The notes: a model not told the origin generated them from the letters alone. A stretch of DNA of 64,000 nt from Rhizobiales bacterium CCH3-A5 (GCA_001556025.1 LSIB01000122.1:1-64000); one strand, 5' to 3'; shown: positions 33,399 to 42,079, counted from the first letter of the stretch. Program-made: numbers and translations.

Positions 33399-34019
33399 TC
33401 AGCCGCCGTGCTTTTCGAGGAAGGCCTCGACACCCAGCGCGCGGAAATCGTCCAGCGCGCCACGCAGGCGGGCATGATCCCAGTCCCACCAGCCGAGCCG
33501 CAGCAGGCGCTCGGCGATCGGCCCTGGGAAGCGGTCGCGGATCGGCCGCGCCGGATTTCCTGCCACGATGGCATAGGGCGCGACGTCCTTGGTGACGACC
33601 GCGCCGCCGGCGACGACCGCGCCCGTGCCGATGCTCCGGCCCGGCAGGATGATCGCGCCATGGCCAATCCAGACGTCGTGGCCGATCGTCACCGGCGTCG
33701 AGCGCCGCCAGTCGAAGAACGCCGCGTCATCCTGCGCGTCCTCGAAATAGGCGCTTGCGCGATAGGTGAAATGCGACTGGCTCGCCCGCTGCATTGGGTG
33801 GTTGCCGGGGTTGATCCGGGTCATCGCAGCGATCGAGCAGAACTTGCCGATCGTCGTGTAGATGACATTGGAATCGTTCACGACATAGGAGTAGTCGTCC
33901 ATCGACGACTCGACGAAGGCGGTGCGCGCGCCGATTTCGGTATAGCGTCCCAGCGTCGCCTGCCGCACCTGCGCGGTCGGGTCGATCAAAGGTTCAGGTC
34001 CGAGTGTCTTGCCCGCCAT
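33399..34019 (-). CDS. Phosphonate-locus hexapeptide acyltransferase (TIGR03308-type)
   Basis: This 206-residue left-handed beta-helix protein has hexapeptide repeats ('[18 protein letters not shown]', '[28 protein letters not shown]') and the segment '[26 protein letters not shown]'. It matches the xenobiotic acetyltransferase-like proteins restricted to C-P lyase gene clusters (phn_thr-fam). Acetylation of a phosphonate or pathway intermediate is plausible but unproven. It is divergent from phnN, and the two start codons overlap by two bases (CAT at 34017-34019, ATG at 34018-34020), so no intergenic promoter exists. Confidence 0.88.
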   Translation of the reverse strand: MAGKTLGPEPLIDPTAQVRQATLGRYTEIGARTAFVESSMDDYSYVVNDSNVIYTTIGKFCSIAAMTRINPGNHPMQRASQSHFTYRASAYFEDAQDDAAFFDWRRSTPVTIGHDVWIGHGAIILPGRSIGTGAVVAGGAVVTKDVAPYAIVAGNPARPIRDRFPGPIAERLLRLGWWDWDHARLRGALDDFRALGVEAFLEKHGG

Positions 34020-34623
34020 GGCGTCAGCTTCTCCTGTGTCGTCAACCGTTTCAGATGCGCGGACCGGCGCGCTCGTGCTCGTCGTCGGCCCGTCGGGGGC
34101 CGGCAAGGACACGCTGATGGACGCCGCGCGCGCGCGGCTCGCGGAATGCCGTTTCGCGCGCCGGCTGATCACGCGTCCGGCGATGATCGGCGCGGAAGAT
34201 CATGACAGTTGCTCGCCGGCGGAATTCGAGGCGGCCGTCGCACGCGGCGAGATCGCGCTGCACTGGCAGGCGCACGGGCTGAGCTACGGCATCCCGGCGG
34301 CCGCATTGGCGGGCGTCGGACGAGGCGAAGTCGTGATCGCCAATGTCTCGCGGGGCGTGATCGCGCAGGCCGAGGGTTTGGGCGCGCGCGTCGTCGTGAT
34401 CAACATCACCGCGCCGCGCGATGTGCTGGCGAAGCGCCTCAGCCTGCGCGGGCGCGAGAGCGAGGCCGACATTGCCGCGCGACTGGCCCGGGAAGCGCCA
34501 TTGCGGACGAAGACCGCAGAACTGGTGACGATCTGCAACGACCGTACGGTGGCCGAGGGGGCGGATGAGCTGACCCGGGCGATCGCGGCGCTCCTCCCGC
34601 ATCGCGCGCTCAACTCAGGCTGA
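34018..34623 (+). CDS. phnN: Ribose 1,5-bisphosphate phosphokinase
   Basis: This 201-residue guanylate-kinase-like enzyme has a Walker A loop '[17 protein letters not shown]' and '[18 protein letters not shown]'. PhnN phosphorylates ribose 1,5-bisphosphate to PRPP, the last step that returns the C-P lyase ribose moiety to metabolism. A TTG at 34009 is in frame, but the ATG at 34018 is preferred; no good ribosome-binding site is visible for either. The 3' end overlaps the convergent 2H-phosphoesterase gene by 14 bases. Its orientation is opposite to the rest of the phn core. Confidence 0.93.
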   Translation: MASASPVSSTVSDARTGALVLVVGPSGAGKDTLMDAARARLAECRFARRLITRPAMIGAEDHDSCSPAEFEAAVARGEIALHWQAHGLSYGIPAAALAGVGRGEVVIANVSRGVIAQAEGLGARVVVINITAPRDVLAKRLSLRGRESEADIAARLAREAPLRTKTAELVTICNDRTVAEGADELTRAIAALLPHRALNSG

Positions 34624-35305
34624 CGGAATCGAGCAGGCGGAAGCGGCTCTCGCGCGTCTCCTGCCGGAACAGCGCGATCCGGTCGATCGCGACCGGGCCG
34701 CCGGGCACCGCCTGCGCATAAGCCTGCGCCAGCGCCAGCCTGACCGGGGCGACCATCTCCTGCGGCAGCGAGCCCGTCAGCGTCATGTGAAAACGGAAGG
34801 CGTCGCCGACATAGGGATAGCCATAGGCTTCGAGATAAGCGCGCTGGGCCGGCGTCAGCGGGCTTTTCAGCCGCCGCGCCCTGTCGGCCTCGCCCAGCGC
34901 CGCGCGAAACGGCTCGAAGGCCTGCACCAGCGCGAAGGCGAAGCGCTGCAGCGCCGGGTTTTCTCCGGGCGGCGTCAGAGCGACGAATGAGCCCAGCGCC
35001 GAGACGCTCAGGCCCGTCAGCACCACGGGCTCAAGGCTTGCGGCGTAATTGTGGGTGAAGGCCCGAAGCTGCGCTTCGCTCCGGCCGGGCGCGAGCGTGA
35101 AGGGCGCTTTCAGCGTGGCGTGAAAGCCGTAGCGGCGGGGGTCTTCCGTCAGGCCCGGCCATGCCGAGACGTCGCAGCCATCGGGCAGGGCGAAGGGGAT
35201 GTCCTCGCCGGTGATCGCGTCATAGCCCAGCACGGCGCTGCCGAAGCGCCAGAGCGCGCTGTCGGCAGCCGGCGCATAATACAGGGCGTAGCACGGGCCG
35301 CTCAA
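34610..35305 (-). CDS. DUF1045 2H-phosphoesterase-like phosphonate metabolism protein
   Basis: This 231-residue protein has two HxT motifs, 'RYGFHATLKAPF' and 'FRFHMTLTGSL', typical of 2H phosphoesterases that act on cyclic phosphodiesters. It belongs to the DUF1045 / TIGR03223 group found only with phn genes. The pathway produces 5-phosphoribosyl-1,2-cyclic phosphate, normally opened by PhnP, and no phnP-like metallo-beta-lactamase gene is seen here. This protein is therefore the obvious candidate for that step, which is inference. It overlaps phnM by 4 bases and is translated with the C-P lyase operon. Confidence 0.85.
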   Translation of the reverse strand: MSGPCYALYYAPAADSALWRFGSAVLGYDAITGEDIPFALPDGCDVSAWPGLTEDPRRYGFHATLKAPFTLAPGRSEAQLRAFTHNYAASLEPVVLTGLSVSALGSFVALTPPGENPALQRFAFALVQAFEPFRAALGEADRARRLKSPLTPAQRAYLEAYGYPYVGDAFRFHMTLTGSLPQEMVAPVRLALAQAYAQAVPGGPVAIDRIALFRQETRESRFRLLDSVSLS

Positions 35306-36441
35306 AACGCGCGCTGCCCTTGCGACCAGACGGTGGCGATCACCGGCGTCGGGCCCAGCGCCCGGAAGCGCACGATGTCGGCGCGCAGGCCGGCCTTGAG
35401 ATGGCCGCGATCCGTCAGGCCGAGAATGTCGGCGACCTTCCAGGTCACCATGCCCATCGCCTCGGGCAGGGCGATGCCATGCTCGGCATGGAGCTTCAGC
35501 ACGGCCTGGAGCAGGCTGGCTGGAACATAGTCCGAGGAGAGGCCGTCGAGCAGGCCCTTCTCGGCCAGTTCCGAGACCGAGACGCCGCCGGAATGCGAGC
35601 CGCCTCGCACGACGTTAGGCGCGCCCGCGACCGTCGCCAGCCCGCGCTCCTTTGCGGCAGCGGCCGCCTCGACCGTCGTGGGGAATTCGGAGATGACGGC
35701 GCCCGACGCAACGCCGGCCTCGACATGGTCGAGGGTTGTGTCGTCATGGGTCGCGATCGGGATGCCCCGCGAGCGGAACAGATCGACCACGGCCGACCAG
35801 TTGCGCGAGACGTTCGCCGCGCCCTCCTGCTGGCGGACCGTGACGTCCTCCTCGAACTCCTCGACCGTCTTGCCGTTGCCGAGCGCATAGGTGCGCAGGT
35901 GGTCGATATTGCGCCACTGGCGCTGGCCCGGCGTGTGGTCCATCAGCGAAACGAGCTGGACCAGTTCGTCGTCCTGATAGGGTTCGATATCGGCCAGCAG
36001 GTCAGGGCTCGTCAGCTCGCAGCGCATATGGATGCGGTGGTCGATGCGGAAGACGTTTTCGCGACGGCCTTCGGCCAGCGCCAGCATGACGTCGGCGAAA
36101 ATGTCCTTGCGGTAGTCCTTGGCCGAGAAGGGCGTGCCGGCGCAGATCGCGTCATAGACGGTGGTGACGCCGGCCGCCGCCATCTGCGCGTCATGGACGA
36201 GCGCGGCCGCCAGCCCGTTCGGCCAGAACACTTTCGGCCGGGGCATGAAGTGCTTTTCCATGTTGTCGGTGTGCATCTCGACCAGGCCCGGCGCGACATA
36301 GTCGCCGCCGATGTCGAGCGCGCCCGGCACCGAGGAGAGCCCCTGGTCGACGGCGGTGATGCCGGCCTCGTCGAAGACGATCGTACCGGTGACGACCTCG
36401 TTTTCGAGGATCAGGCGGGCATTGGTCAGGATCGTCGTCAT
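35302..36441 (-). CDS. phnM: Alpha-D-ribose 1-methylphosphonate 5-triphosphate diphosphatase
   Basis: This 379-residue amidohydrolase-fold enzyme releases pyrophosphate from the triphosphate made by the PhnGHI(L) stage, giving the substrate for PhnJ. Motifs match PhnM: 'VAPGLVEMHTDNMEKHFMPRP', 'DAQMAAAGVTTVYDA' and 'PIATHDDTTLDHVE', which carry metal ligands. Its start overlaps the phnL stop by one base (TGATG) and its stop overlaps the next gene. The length is near the family norm. Confidence 0.96.
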   Translation of the reverse strand: MTTILTNARLILENEVVTGTIVFDEAGITAVDQGLSSVPGALDIGGDYVAPGLVEMHTDNMEKHFMPRPKVFWPNGLAAALVHDAQMAAAGVTTVYDAICAGTPFSAKDYRKDIFADVMLALAEGRRENVFRIDHRIHMRCELTSPDLLADIEPYQDDELVQLVSLMDHTPGQRQWRNIDHLRTYALGNGKTVEEFEEDVTVRQQEGAANVSRNWSAVVDLFRSRGIPIATHDDTTLDHVEAGVASGAVISEFPTTVEAAAAAKERGLATVAGAPNVVRGGSHSGGVSVSELAEKGLLDGLSSDYVPASLLQAVLKLHAEHGIALPEAMGMVTWKVADILGLTDRGHLKAGLRADIVRFRALGPTPVIATVWSQGQRAF

Positions 36442-37139
36442 CAGGCGGCCTTCCGGAAATCGGTGATGTCGAGATAACGCGTCGCGACCCTTTCGCGCAC
36501 GGCCTCGTCATGGAAGATTCCGACGATGGCCGCGCCGTTCTGGCGTGCCTCGGCGATGAGCTCAACCACCACGTCGCGATTGGTGGCGTCGAGCGAGGCG
36601 GTGGGTTCGTCGATCAGCATGATCGGCGAGGGATCGACGAAGGAGCGGGCGATGTTCACGCGCTGCTGCTCGCCGCCGGAGAAGGTTGCGGGTGCAAGGT
36701 TCCAGAGGCGTTCGGGCAGGTTGAGCCGGGCAAGCATGGCCTGCGCGCGGATGGTCGCCTGCTCGGGCGATAGGCCGCGCGCCAGTACCGGATCGCGCAC
36801 GATGTCGAGCGCCGAGACGCGCGGGATCACCCGCAGGAACTGCGAGACGAAGCCGAGCGTGCGGCGGCGGATGTCGAGCACGGTGCGTGGCACGGCCGCG
36901 ACGATGTCGATGGCGCGGCCAGCATGGGTGATATGGATATGGCCGGATGTCGGCCGGTAATTGCCGTAGAGGATGCGCAGCAGGCTCGATTTGCCCGCGC
37001 CCGACGCGCCGGCCAGCACCAGCGCCTCTCCGGCCGCGACGCTGAAATTGACGGCGTCGAAGACGGGCAGCCGGACGCCGCCCTGATTGTGCAGGGTGAA
37101 GGTCTTGGCGACGTTCTCGACGTGAATCATCGTGGTCAT
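36441..37139 (-). CDS. phnL: Phosphonate C-P lyase system ATP-binding protein PhnL
   Basis: This 232-residue ABC-type ATPase has Walker A '[18 protein letters not shown]', signature '[13 protein letters not shown]' and Walker B '[12 protein letters not shown]'. PhnL has no membrane partner; it helps the PhnGHI core couple phosphonate to the ribose of ATP. The start at 37139 (MTTMIHVEN) was chosen; the frame extends upstream to 37268 through a repeat-bearing gap. This is the only sizeable gap (125 bases) within the otherwise overlapping phn operon. Confidence 0.95.
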   Translation of the reverse strand: MTTMIHVENVAKTFTLHNQGGVRLPVFDAVNFSVAAGEALVLAGASGAGKSSLLRILYGNYRPTSGHIHITHAGRAIDIVAAVPRTVLDIRRRTLGFVSQFLRVIPRVSALDIVRDPVLARGLSPEQATIRAQAMLARLNLPERLWNLAPATFSGGEQQRVNIARSFVDPSPIMLIDEPTASLDATNRDVVVELIAEARQNGAAIVGIFHDEAVRERVATRYLDITDFRKAA

Positions 37140-37204
37140 GGTGTCAGTGCCTTGTGCCGGCGGAGTGACGCGGGTGTGACGGGGCGCCTGCAGGATGAAG
37201 CGCG

Positions 37205-37236
37205 CCCACCCCTCGCCTGTGAGGAGAGGGGTTCCC
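37205..37236. repeat. Imperfect palindromic repeat in the phnK-phnL gap
   Basis: The segment CCCCTCGCC TGTGA GGAGAGGGG at 37209-37231, flanked by CCCA and TTCCC, can form an imperfect hairpin. It resembles one arm of the family C elements (CCCCTC-loop-GAGGGG). It lies in the only long gap of the phn operon and could modulate phnL expression. Confidence 0.45.
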
Positions 37237-37264
37237 GGTGTCCCTCGCCCCGATGTTGGTTCTT

Positions 37265-38071
37265 TCACACACTCAGCACCGCCGAGGTGAGAAGCTGCGT
37301 GTAGGCGTGGTGCGGATCGTCGAGCACCTGGTCTGTCAGGCCCTGCTCGACAACATGGCCGTCCTTCATCACCATCAGCCGGTCGGTGAGCAGCCTCGCT
37401 ACGGCGAGGTCGTGCGTGACGATGATGGCGGCCAGCCCGAGATCGCGGACCAGCACGCGCAGCAGGTCGAGCAGCCGGGCCTGCACCGAGACGTCGAGCC
37501 CCCCCGTCGGCTCGTCCATGAAGACGAGCTTCGGCTCCGAGACCAGCACGCGGGCGATCTGCAGGCGCTGCTGCATGCCGCCGGAGAACTGGCGCGGGCG
37601 GTCGTCGATGCGTTCGCGGGAAATCTCGACGCGGGAGAGCCAGTCGAGCGCGCGCTCTCTGATGCGGCCGTAATGCCGGTCGCCGCGGTCCATCAGCCGC
37701 TCGCCGACATTGCCGCCGGCCGAGACGTCCATGCGCAGGCCGTCGCGCGGGTTCTGGTGGACGATGCCCCAGGCGGTGCGCATCAGGCGGCGGCGTTCCT
37801 GCTCGGCGACCGAATAGATGTCGAGGGCTGAGCCTGCGCCCCTGAACAGCACCTCGCCCGCATCGGGCCGGTCGATGCCGGCAAGGCAGCGCAACAGCGT
37901 CGATTTGCCCGAGCCGGATTCGCCGACGATGCCGAGCACCTCACCGGGCCAGAGCTCGAAGGAGACGTCCGCGCAGCCGATGCGCTCGCCATAGAAGCGG
38001 GAAACGCCTGCGACGGAGAGTAGCGGCGCGGGGTCGAGCGCCGCGTCGGGCGGGGGGACATGGACGGTCAT
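37265..38071 (-). CDS. phnK: Phosphonate C-P lyase system ATP-binding protein PhnK
   Basis: This 268-residue ABC-type ATPase associates with the PhnGHIJ core complex. Walker A is '[19 protein letters not shown]', the signature is '[13 protein letters not shown]' and Walker B is '[14 protein letters not shown]', followed by '[11 protein letters not shown]'. The N-terminus '[23 protein letters not shown]' is PhnK-like. The ATG at 38071 overlaps the phnJ stop by 4 bases; the upstream extension to 38155 lies inside phnJ. Confidence 0.95.
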   Translation of the reverse strand: MTVHVPPPDAALDPAPLLSVAGVSRFYGERIGCADVSFELWPGEVLGIVGESGSGKSTLLRCLAGIDRPDAGEVLFRGAGSALDIYSVAEQERRRLMRTAWGIVHQNPRDGLRMDVSAGGNVGERLMDRGDRHYGRIRERALDWLSRVEISRERIDDRPRQFSGGMQQRLQIARVLVSEPKLVFMDEPTGGLDVSVQARLLDLLRVLVRDLGLAAIIVTHDLAVARLLTDRLMVMKDGHVVEQGLTDQVLDDPHHAYTQLLTSAVLSV

Positions 38072-38994
38072 GGCTGGTTCTCCTCGACGAGATGGAGCGC
38101 GGCCGCGTCGCCCAGCATCGCGCCGCGGTGGCCGGCCTCGCGACGGGTCTCGCAATGGTGGCTGTCGGAGCAGACGAACATGCGTCCGCCCCGGTCGTCG
38201 GTGACGACTTCGTCGAGATAGGAGTCGTTTGCACCGCAGAGGCCACAGGGCTGGCTCCAGCTCTGGATGCGGAAGGGGTGGTCGTCGAAGTCGAGGCTCC
38301 TGACGCTGGTATGCGGCGGCAGAGCGTAGATGCGCTTCTCGCGGCCGGCGCCGAAGAGCTGCAAGGCCGGCGACATGTGCATCTTGGGATTGTCGAATTT
38401 CGGGATCGGCGACGGCGCCATGACATAGCGGCCATTGACCATGACCGGGTAGTCATAGGTCGTCGTCACCTCGCCGAAGCGGGCGATGTTCTCGTAGAGC
38501 TTGACCTGCATGAGCCCATATTCGGCCCAGGCGTGCATCTTGCGCGTCTCAGTCTCGTGCGGCTCGAGCTTGCGCAGCGGCTCCGGCATCGGCACCTGGT
38601 AGACCATGATCTGGCCGGCGCTCAGCGGCGCTTCGGGAATGCGATGGCGGGTCTGGATGATCGTGGCTTCGGGCGTCGCCTCGGTCGTCTTCGCAGCCGC
38701 CGTGCGCTCGAAGAAGCGGCGGATCGAGACCGCGTTGGTGGTGTCGTCCGCGCCCTGGTCGATCACCTTCAGCGTGTCGTCGGGGCCGATGATCGCGGCC
38801 GTGACCTGGATGCCGCCGGTGCCCCAGCCGCGCGCCAGCGGCATCTCGCGCGAGCCGAACGGCACCTGGTAGCCCGGGATCGCGACGGCCTTGAGCAGCG
38901 CGCGCCGGATCATCCGCTTGGTCTGCTCGTCGAGATAGGCGTAGTTGTAAGCCGGCTTCGTATCGTCGGCGGAGAGCGTCTGGTGGATGGTCAT
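38068..38994 (-). CDS. phnJ: Alpha-D-ribose 1-methylphosphonate 5-phosphate C-P lyase
   Basis: This 308-residue radical-SAM-type C-P bond lyase breaks the carbon-phosphorus bond to give a hydrocarbon and 5-phosphoribosyl-1,2-cyclic phosphate. The cysteines needed for the 4Fe-4S cluster and catalysis are in place: 'QPCGLCGANDSYLDEVV' and 'VCSDSHHC'. 'YNYAYLDEQTKRMIRRALLKAVAIPGYQVPFGSREMP' is the conserved N-terminus. Translation is coupled to phnI and phnK by 4-base overlaps. The presence of this gene makes phosphonate degradation the firm function of the operon. Confidence 0.97.
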   Translation of the reverse strand: MTIHQTLSADDTKPAYNYAYLDEQTKRMIRRALLKAVAIPGYQVPFGSREMPLARGWGTGGIQVTAAIIGPDDTLKVIDQGADDTTNAVSIRRFFERTAAAKTTEATPEATIIQTRHRIPEAPLSAGQIMVYQVPMPEPLRKLEPHETETRKMHAWAEYGLMQVKLYENIARFGEVTTTYDYPVMVNGRYVMAPSPIPKFDNPKMHMSPALQLFGAGREKRIYALPPHTSVRSLDFDDHPFRIQSWSQPCGLCGANDSYLDEVVTDDRGGRMFVCSDSHHCETRREAGHRGAMLGDAAALHLVEENQP

Positions 38995-40181
38995 TCGGCG
39001 GCCTCCTGCAGGAGCTCGTTCTCGCGCGCCAGCCGCTCTTCGCGCTCGCGGGTGATGCGGCGGATCAGCTCGAGCTCGCCCTGGAAATCGACATAGTGCG
39101 GCAGCTTGAGGTGCTCGACGAAACCGGCCGCCTCGACATTGTCGGAGTGGTAGAGCACGAACTCATCCTGCTGGGCCGGGTAGGTCGCGGCCTCGCCGAA
39201 TTCGCGGCACTTAAGCGCCCGGTCGACCAGCGACATCGACATCGCCTTGCGCTCGGCATGTCCGAAGGCGAGGCCGTAGCCGCGCGTGAACTGGGGAGCG
39301 ACCTCTTTCGAGCCGGTGAACTGGTTGACCATCTGGCATTCGGTCAGGGTGATCTCGCCGAGATCGACCGCGAAGCCGAGTTCCTCGGGGGTGAATTCGA
39401 CAGATACCTCGCCGACCCTGATCTCGCCGACGAAGGGATGGTTGCCGCCGAAGCCGCGCTGCACGGAGTAACCGAGACCCAGCAGGAAGCCTTCGTCGCC
39501 GCGCGCCATCGCCTGCAGCCGGACATCGCGATCGGCCGGGAAGGAGACCGGCTCGCGGGTGAGATCGAAGGGGCGGGGGTCGCCTTCGGGCGGCGTCTCC
39601 GGCTCCATCAGCCCTTCCGCCCCGAGAATGTCGGGCACACGGGGCATGTGGGGATCGAGGGGAGCGACGTCATGCTCGGGCGTGACCCGAGCTTCTCCGG
39701 GCGAATGAGGCACCGGTGAAGTAAGCCCTTCTCGTCCGGAGATGGTCGGGTCAAGCCCGACCAGGACGTCGTGTCCCTCCATCAGCGCAAAGTCGAACAG
39801 ACGGTGCGTGTAGTCGTAGGTCGGCCCGAGCACCTGCCCGCCCGGCAGATCCTTGTAGGTCGCCGACACCCGCCGGCGGATCGCCATCGCGGCGGTGTCG
39901 ACCGGCTCCGACGAGCCGAAGCGCGGCAGCGTGGTGCGGTAGGCGCGCATCAGGAAGGCCGCCTCGATGACATCACCCTGCGCCTGCTTCAGGGCGAGCG
40001 CGGCGAGGTCCATGTCGTAAAGCGAGCCCTCGTTCATGACGCGTGCGCAGGCCAGGCCCTGCTGCTCGCGGATCTGCGCAACCGAGAGTTCGGGCACGGC
40101 CTCGTCGCCGCGCCGTGCCTGCGCGATCAGATCATGCGTGGCGAGGATCGCGGCCTCGCCGCCCTTCACGGCGACATACAT
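38991..40181 (-). CDS. phnI: Phosphonate C-P lyase core subunit PhnI, with a repeat-derived internal insertion
   Basis: PhnI is the nucleosidase-like core subunit that, with PhnG, PhnH and PhnL, attaches the phosphonate to ribose. The protein has 396 residues against 354 in E. coli. 'AVKGGEAAI', 'ELSVAQIREQQGLACARVMNEG', 'ALALKQAQGD' and 'LPHYVDFQGELELIRRI' are canonical. Between 'DYTHRLFDFALMEG' (ending at residue 136) and 'PHMPRVPDILGAEGL' (from residue 177) sits an extra segment of about 38 residues (137-174). It is encoded by an in-frame palindromic repeat at 39666-39773. The insertion falls in a region that is variable between PhnI proteins, so function may be kept. Confidence 0.96.
   Translation of the reverse strand: MYVAVKGGEAAILATHDLIAQARRGDEAVPELSVAQIREQQGLACARVMNEGSLYDMDLAALALKQAQGDVIEAAFLMRAYRTTLPRFGSSEPVDTAAMAIRRRVSATYKDLPGGQVLGPTYDYTHRLFDFALMEGHDVLVGLDPTISGREGLTSPVPHSPGEARVTPEHDVAPLDPHMPRVPDILGAEGLMEPETPPEGDPRPFDLTREPVSFPADRDVRLQAMARGDEGFLLGLGYSVQRGFGGNHPFVGEIRVGEVSVEFTPEELGFAVDLGEITLTECQMVNQFTGSKEVAPQFTRGYGLAFGHAERKAMSMSLVDRALKCREFGEAATYPAQQDEFVLYHSDNVEAAGFVEHLKLPHYVDFQGELELIRRITREREERLARENELLQEAAE
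39666..39773. repeat. Palindromic repeat (family A) inserted in the phnI coding region
   Basis: The element begins GACGTCATGCTCGGG and ends CCAGGACGTCGTG. It contains two hairpins, GCTCGGG-CGTGA-CCCGAGC (from 39674) and GGTCGGG-TCAAG-CCCGACC (from 39744), each a perfect 7-base stem with a 5-base loop. The intergenic element at 49602-49697 has the same plan with the arms in the other order. The length here is a multiple of three and the phnI frame stays open. Confidence 0.85.
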
Positions 40182-40786
40182 CAGCGGGCCCCCAGTACAT
40201 GCGTCGAGCGCGGCAGGCCGATCATGGCATCGCCGCAGGTGAGGATGACATCGACGCCGAGCGGGTAGCTCTCGGCATTGGCCGCGATTTCGGCCCAGAA
40301 GCCATCGCGCAGGCCGCGTGGCGCGATGGTGCAGGAGCCGGCAATGCCGGGACCGGAGAGGGTGACGCCCGAGCCGCCGTCGAGAGCCGCGCAGGAGACG
40401 ATGACGGTGGTCGAGCGGTCGGGGAACTGGTCTTGGCCCGGGTTGAACTCGGCAAGTCGGGGGCCATCAGCGCTTCCGTCGATCACGGCGAAGCTCGCCG
40501 ACGCCGGCGCCTCGACCAAGGCCGCGCCACAATGGAAGCGCAGCCAGGCTCCTGCCGGGCCGTCCCGCAGGCCGGGCGGCAGCCAGATCGGCGTCTCGTA
40601 ATCGGCGAGCGTCAGCAGGATGGTCGCAGCCGCGCCGTCAAGACCCTCGGGGCCGGGCGCATCTCGGGCGATCTCGTGGTGCGTGCCGGGCTCCGACAGG
40701 CTTGCGAGCAGCGCACGAAATGCGCTCTGCGACTGGAAAACGGGGTCGGAAAACCCCGGCGCGATCAGCATTCCGCCAGCCATCAC
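40181..40786 (-). CDS. phnH: Phosphonate C-P lyase core subunit PhnH
   Basis: This 201-residue PLP-transferase-like fold protein without PLP forms part of the PhnGHIJ core. 'GFSDPVFQSQSAFRALLASLSEPGT' is the typical N-terminus, and 'WLRFHCGAALVEAPASASFAVIDG' and 'GPGI' style glycine-rich segments follow. It overlaps phnG by 4 bases and phnI by one base, consistent with fixed-ratio synthesis of the core complex. Confidence 0.95.
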   Translation of the reverse strand: MMAGGMLIAPGFSDPVFQSQSAFRALLASLSEPGTHHEIARDAPGPEGLDGAAATILLTLADYETPIWLPPGLRDGPAGAWLRFHCGAALVEAPASASFAVIDGSADGPRLAEFNPGQDQFPDRSTTVIVSCAALDGGSGVTLSGPGIAGSCTIAPRGLRDGFWAEIAANAESYPLGVDVILTCGDAMIGLPRSTHVLGAR

Positions 40787-41214
40787 GCGCCCCTGACCAG
40801 AGTGAAGAAATCGACCTTGGTGGCGGCGGCCTTGCGCGAGGCGAGGTCGCGGGCGGCGACCTGCGCCTCCGCGAGCCGGGCGATGCCCTGCCGCAGCGCG
40901 CCGTCGCTTTCGCGCTGGAGGCGGGCGTCGAGGATCGCGGCGAGCCTTGCCTTGCGGCCGTCGCGGCCAAGCGCATAGGAGAAGCCCATCGCCCCGTCCG
41001 AAAGCCGGACGATGCAGCGCGTCATCGTCGCCTCGCCGAGATTGAAGCGCCGGCCCGCGCCGCCGGCCCGCCCCTCGACCATGACCGTGCCGGTCTCCGG
41101 GGCCTTCATGATCTCGTGGGCCGGAAGCTCCGGCCCGGACAGCGCCTCGATCTCGGCGCGGCTGGCGCGGGCGAGAACCGCCATCCAGCGTTTGCGTTCT
41201 TCCGGTCCGCTCAT
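40783..41214 (-). CDS. phnG: Phosphonate C-P lyase core subunit PhnG
   Basis: This 143-residue first gene of the C-P lyase operon has the PhnG features 'RKRWMAVLARASRAEIEAL', 'APETGTVMVEGRAGGAGRRFNLGEATMTRC' and 'GRDGRKARLAAILDA'. It binds PhnI in the core. Its promoter region, shared with the divergent phnF, holds the paired GTCTAGAC-type sites at 41238-41288. No Pho box was seen there, so control is probably by PhnF. Confidence 0.95.
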   Translation of the reverse strand: MSGPEERKRWMAVLARASRAEIEALSGPELPAHEIMKAPETGTVMVEGRAGGAGRRFNLGEATMTRCIVRLSDGAMGFSYALGRDGRKARLAAILDARLQRESDGALRQGIARLAEAQVAARDLASRKAAATKVDFFTLVRGA

Positions 41215-41237
41215 GGTGCAGGCTCTCTGGTCAATCT

Positions 41238-41288
41238 AAAATGTCTAGACTATAATAGGCTTGTCGCTCGAAAAGGTCTATACATTTT
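41238..41288. promoter_or_regulatory. Paired PhnF-type operators between phnG and phnF
   Basis: AAAATGTCTAGAC at 41238-41250 and GTCTATACATTTT at 41276-41288 form a 13-base inverted repeat with one mismatch. Each half contains a smaller palindrome, perfect GTCTAGAC at 41243-41250 and near-perfect GTCTATAC. Their centres are 33 bases apart, about three helical turns, suggesting cooperative binding by a dimeric GntR/UTRA repressor. They lie exactly between the divergent phnG and phnF starts. Binding by PhnF is inferred from position and from the TATAGAC core recalled for this family. Confidence 0.75.
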
Positions 41289-41301
41289 GGATGAAATTTT
41301 G

Positions 41302-42057
41302 ATGACGGCTCCAGCGGAGCGCGAGATCGAGCCGGTCGGCGAGAGCGGCACTGCCTGGCGGCGCATCGCCGACGGGCTGGCCGAGGCGATCGCGCGCGGG
41401 GACTACCGGCCCGGCGACACGCTGCCGGCCTCGGTCGCGCTGGCCGAGCAGTTCGGCGTGCATCGGCACACGGTCCGCCAGGCCTTCCGCCATCTGGCGG
41501 AGCAGGGGCTGGTGACGGTGGCGCGCGGACGCGGCACGCAGGTCTCAGCGCCGCGCTTTCCCTATCGCATCGGTCGTCGGGTGAGCATGCGGGCGAATTT
41601 CGGCGCGGCCGGCATCGCGGTGTCAGGCGCGATCCTCGCCGCCGAAATTATCGCCGGAGAGGCAATGCCCTGCGCGGCTTTGAGGCTGACGGAGGGCGCA
41701 AGGCTCTGGCGCATCGAGACGCTGAGCCTTGCCGGCGGCGTGCCGGTCGGCACCGGCGTTCACTGGCTGGAGGCAGCGCGCTTTCCCGGTTTCGATGCGG
41801 TGCTGGCTGCGGCCGGCGTCTCGATCACGGCCGCGTTCAAGGCCTGCGGCATCGGCGATTATGTGCGCCGCTCGACCCGCCTTTCCGCCCGCCTCGCCAG
41901 CGAACGCGAGGCGGTGCTGCTCAAGATCGAGCCCGGCGCGGCGGTGATGCTGTCGGGCGCGGTTGATGCGCTGCCCGACATGACGCCGATTCATCTGGTG
42001 GACAGCGTCTTCGCAGGGGAGCGCATGGAGATGGTGGTCGAGCCGTTCGAGGCGTGA
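41302..42057 (+). CDS. phnF: GntR/UTRA transcriptional regulator of phosphonate genes
   Basis: This 251-residue regulator has an N-terminal GntR winged helix ('WRRIADGLAEAIARGDYRPGDTLPASVALAEQFGVHRHTVRQAF') and a C-terminal UTRA effector domain ('CAALRLTEGARLWRIETLSLAGGVPVG'). It is divergent from phnG, as PhnF usually is, and the operator pair lies in between. It probably represses phnGHIJKLM in the absence of a phosphonate or phosphate-starvation signal. The start at 41302 (MTAPAERE) fits; a longer upstream frame runs through the promoter region. Confidence 0.93.
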   Translation: MTAPAEREIEPVGESGTAWRRIADGLAEAIARGDYRPGDTLPASVALAEQFGVHRHTVRQAFRHLAEQGLVTVARGRGTQVSAPRFPYRIGRRVSMRANFGAAGIAVSGAILAAEIIAGEAMPCAALRLTEGARLWRIETLSLAGGVPVGTGVHWLEAARFPGFDAVLAAAGVSITAAFKACGIGDYVRRSTRLSARLASEREAVLLKIEPGAAVMLSGAVDALPDMTPIHLVDSVFAGERMEMVVEPFEA

Positions 42058-42079
42058 CCACAGCCGCCATGCCTCATGA

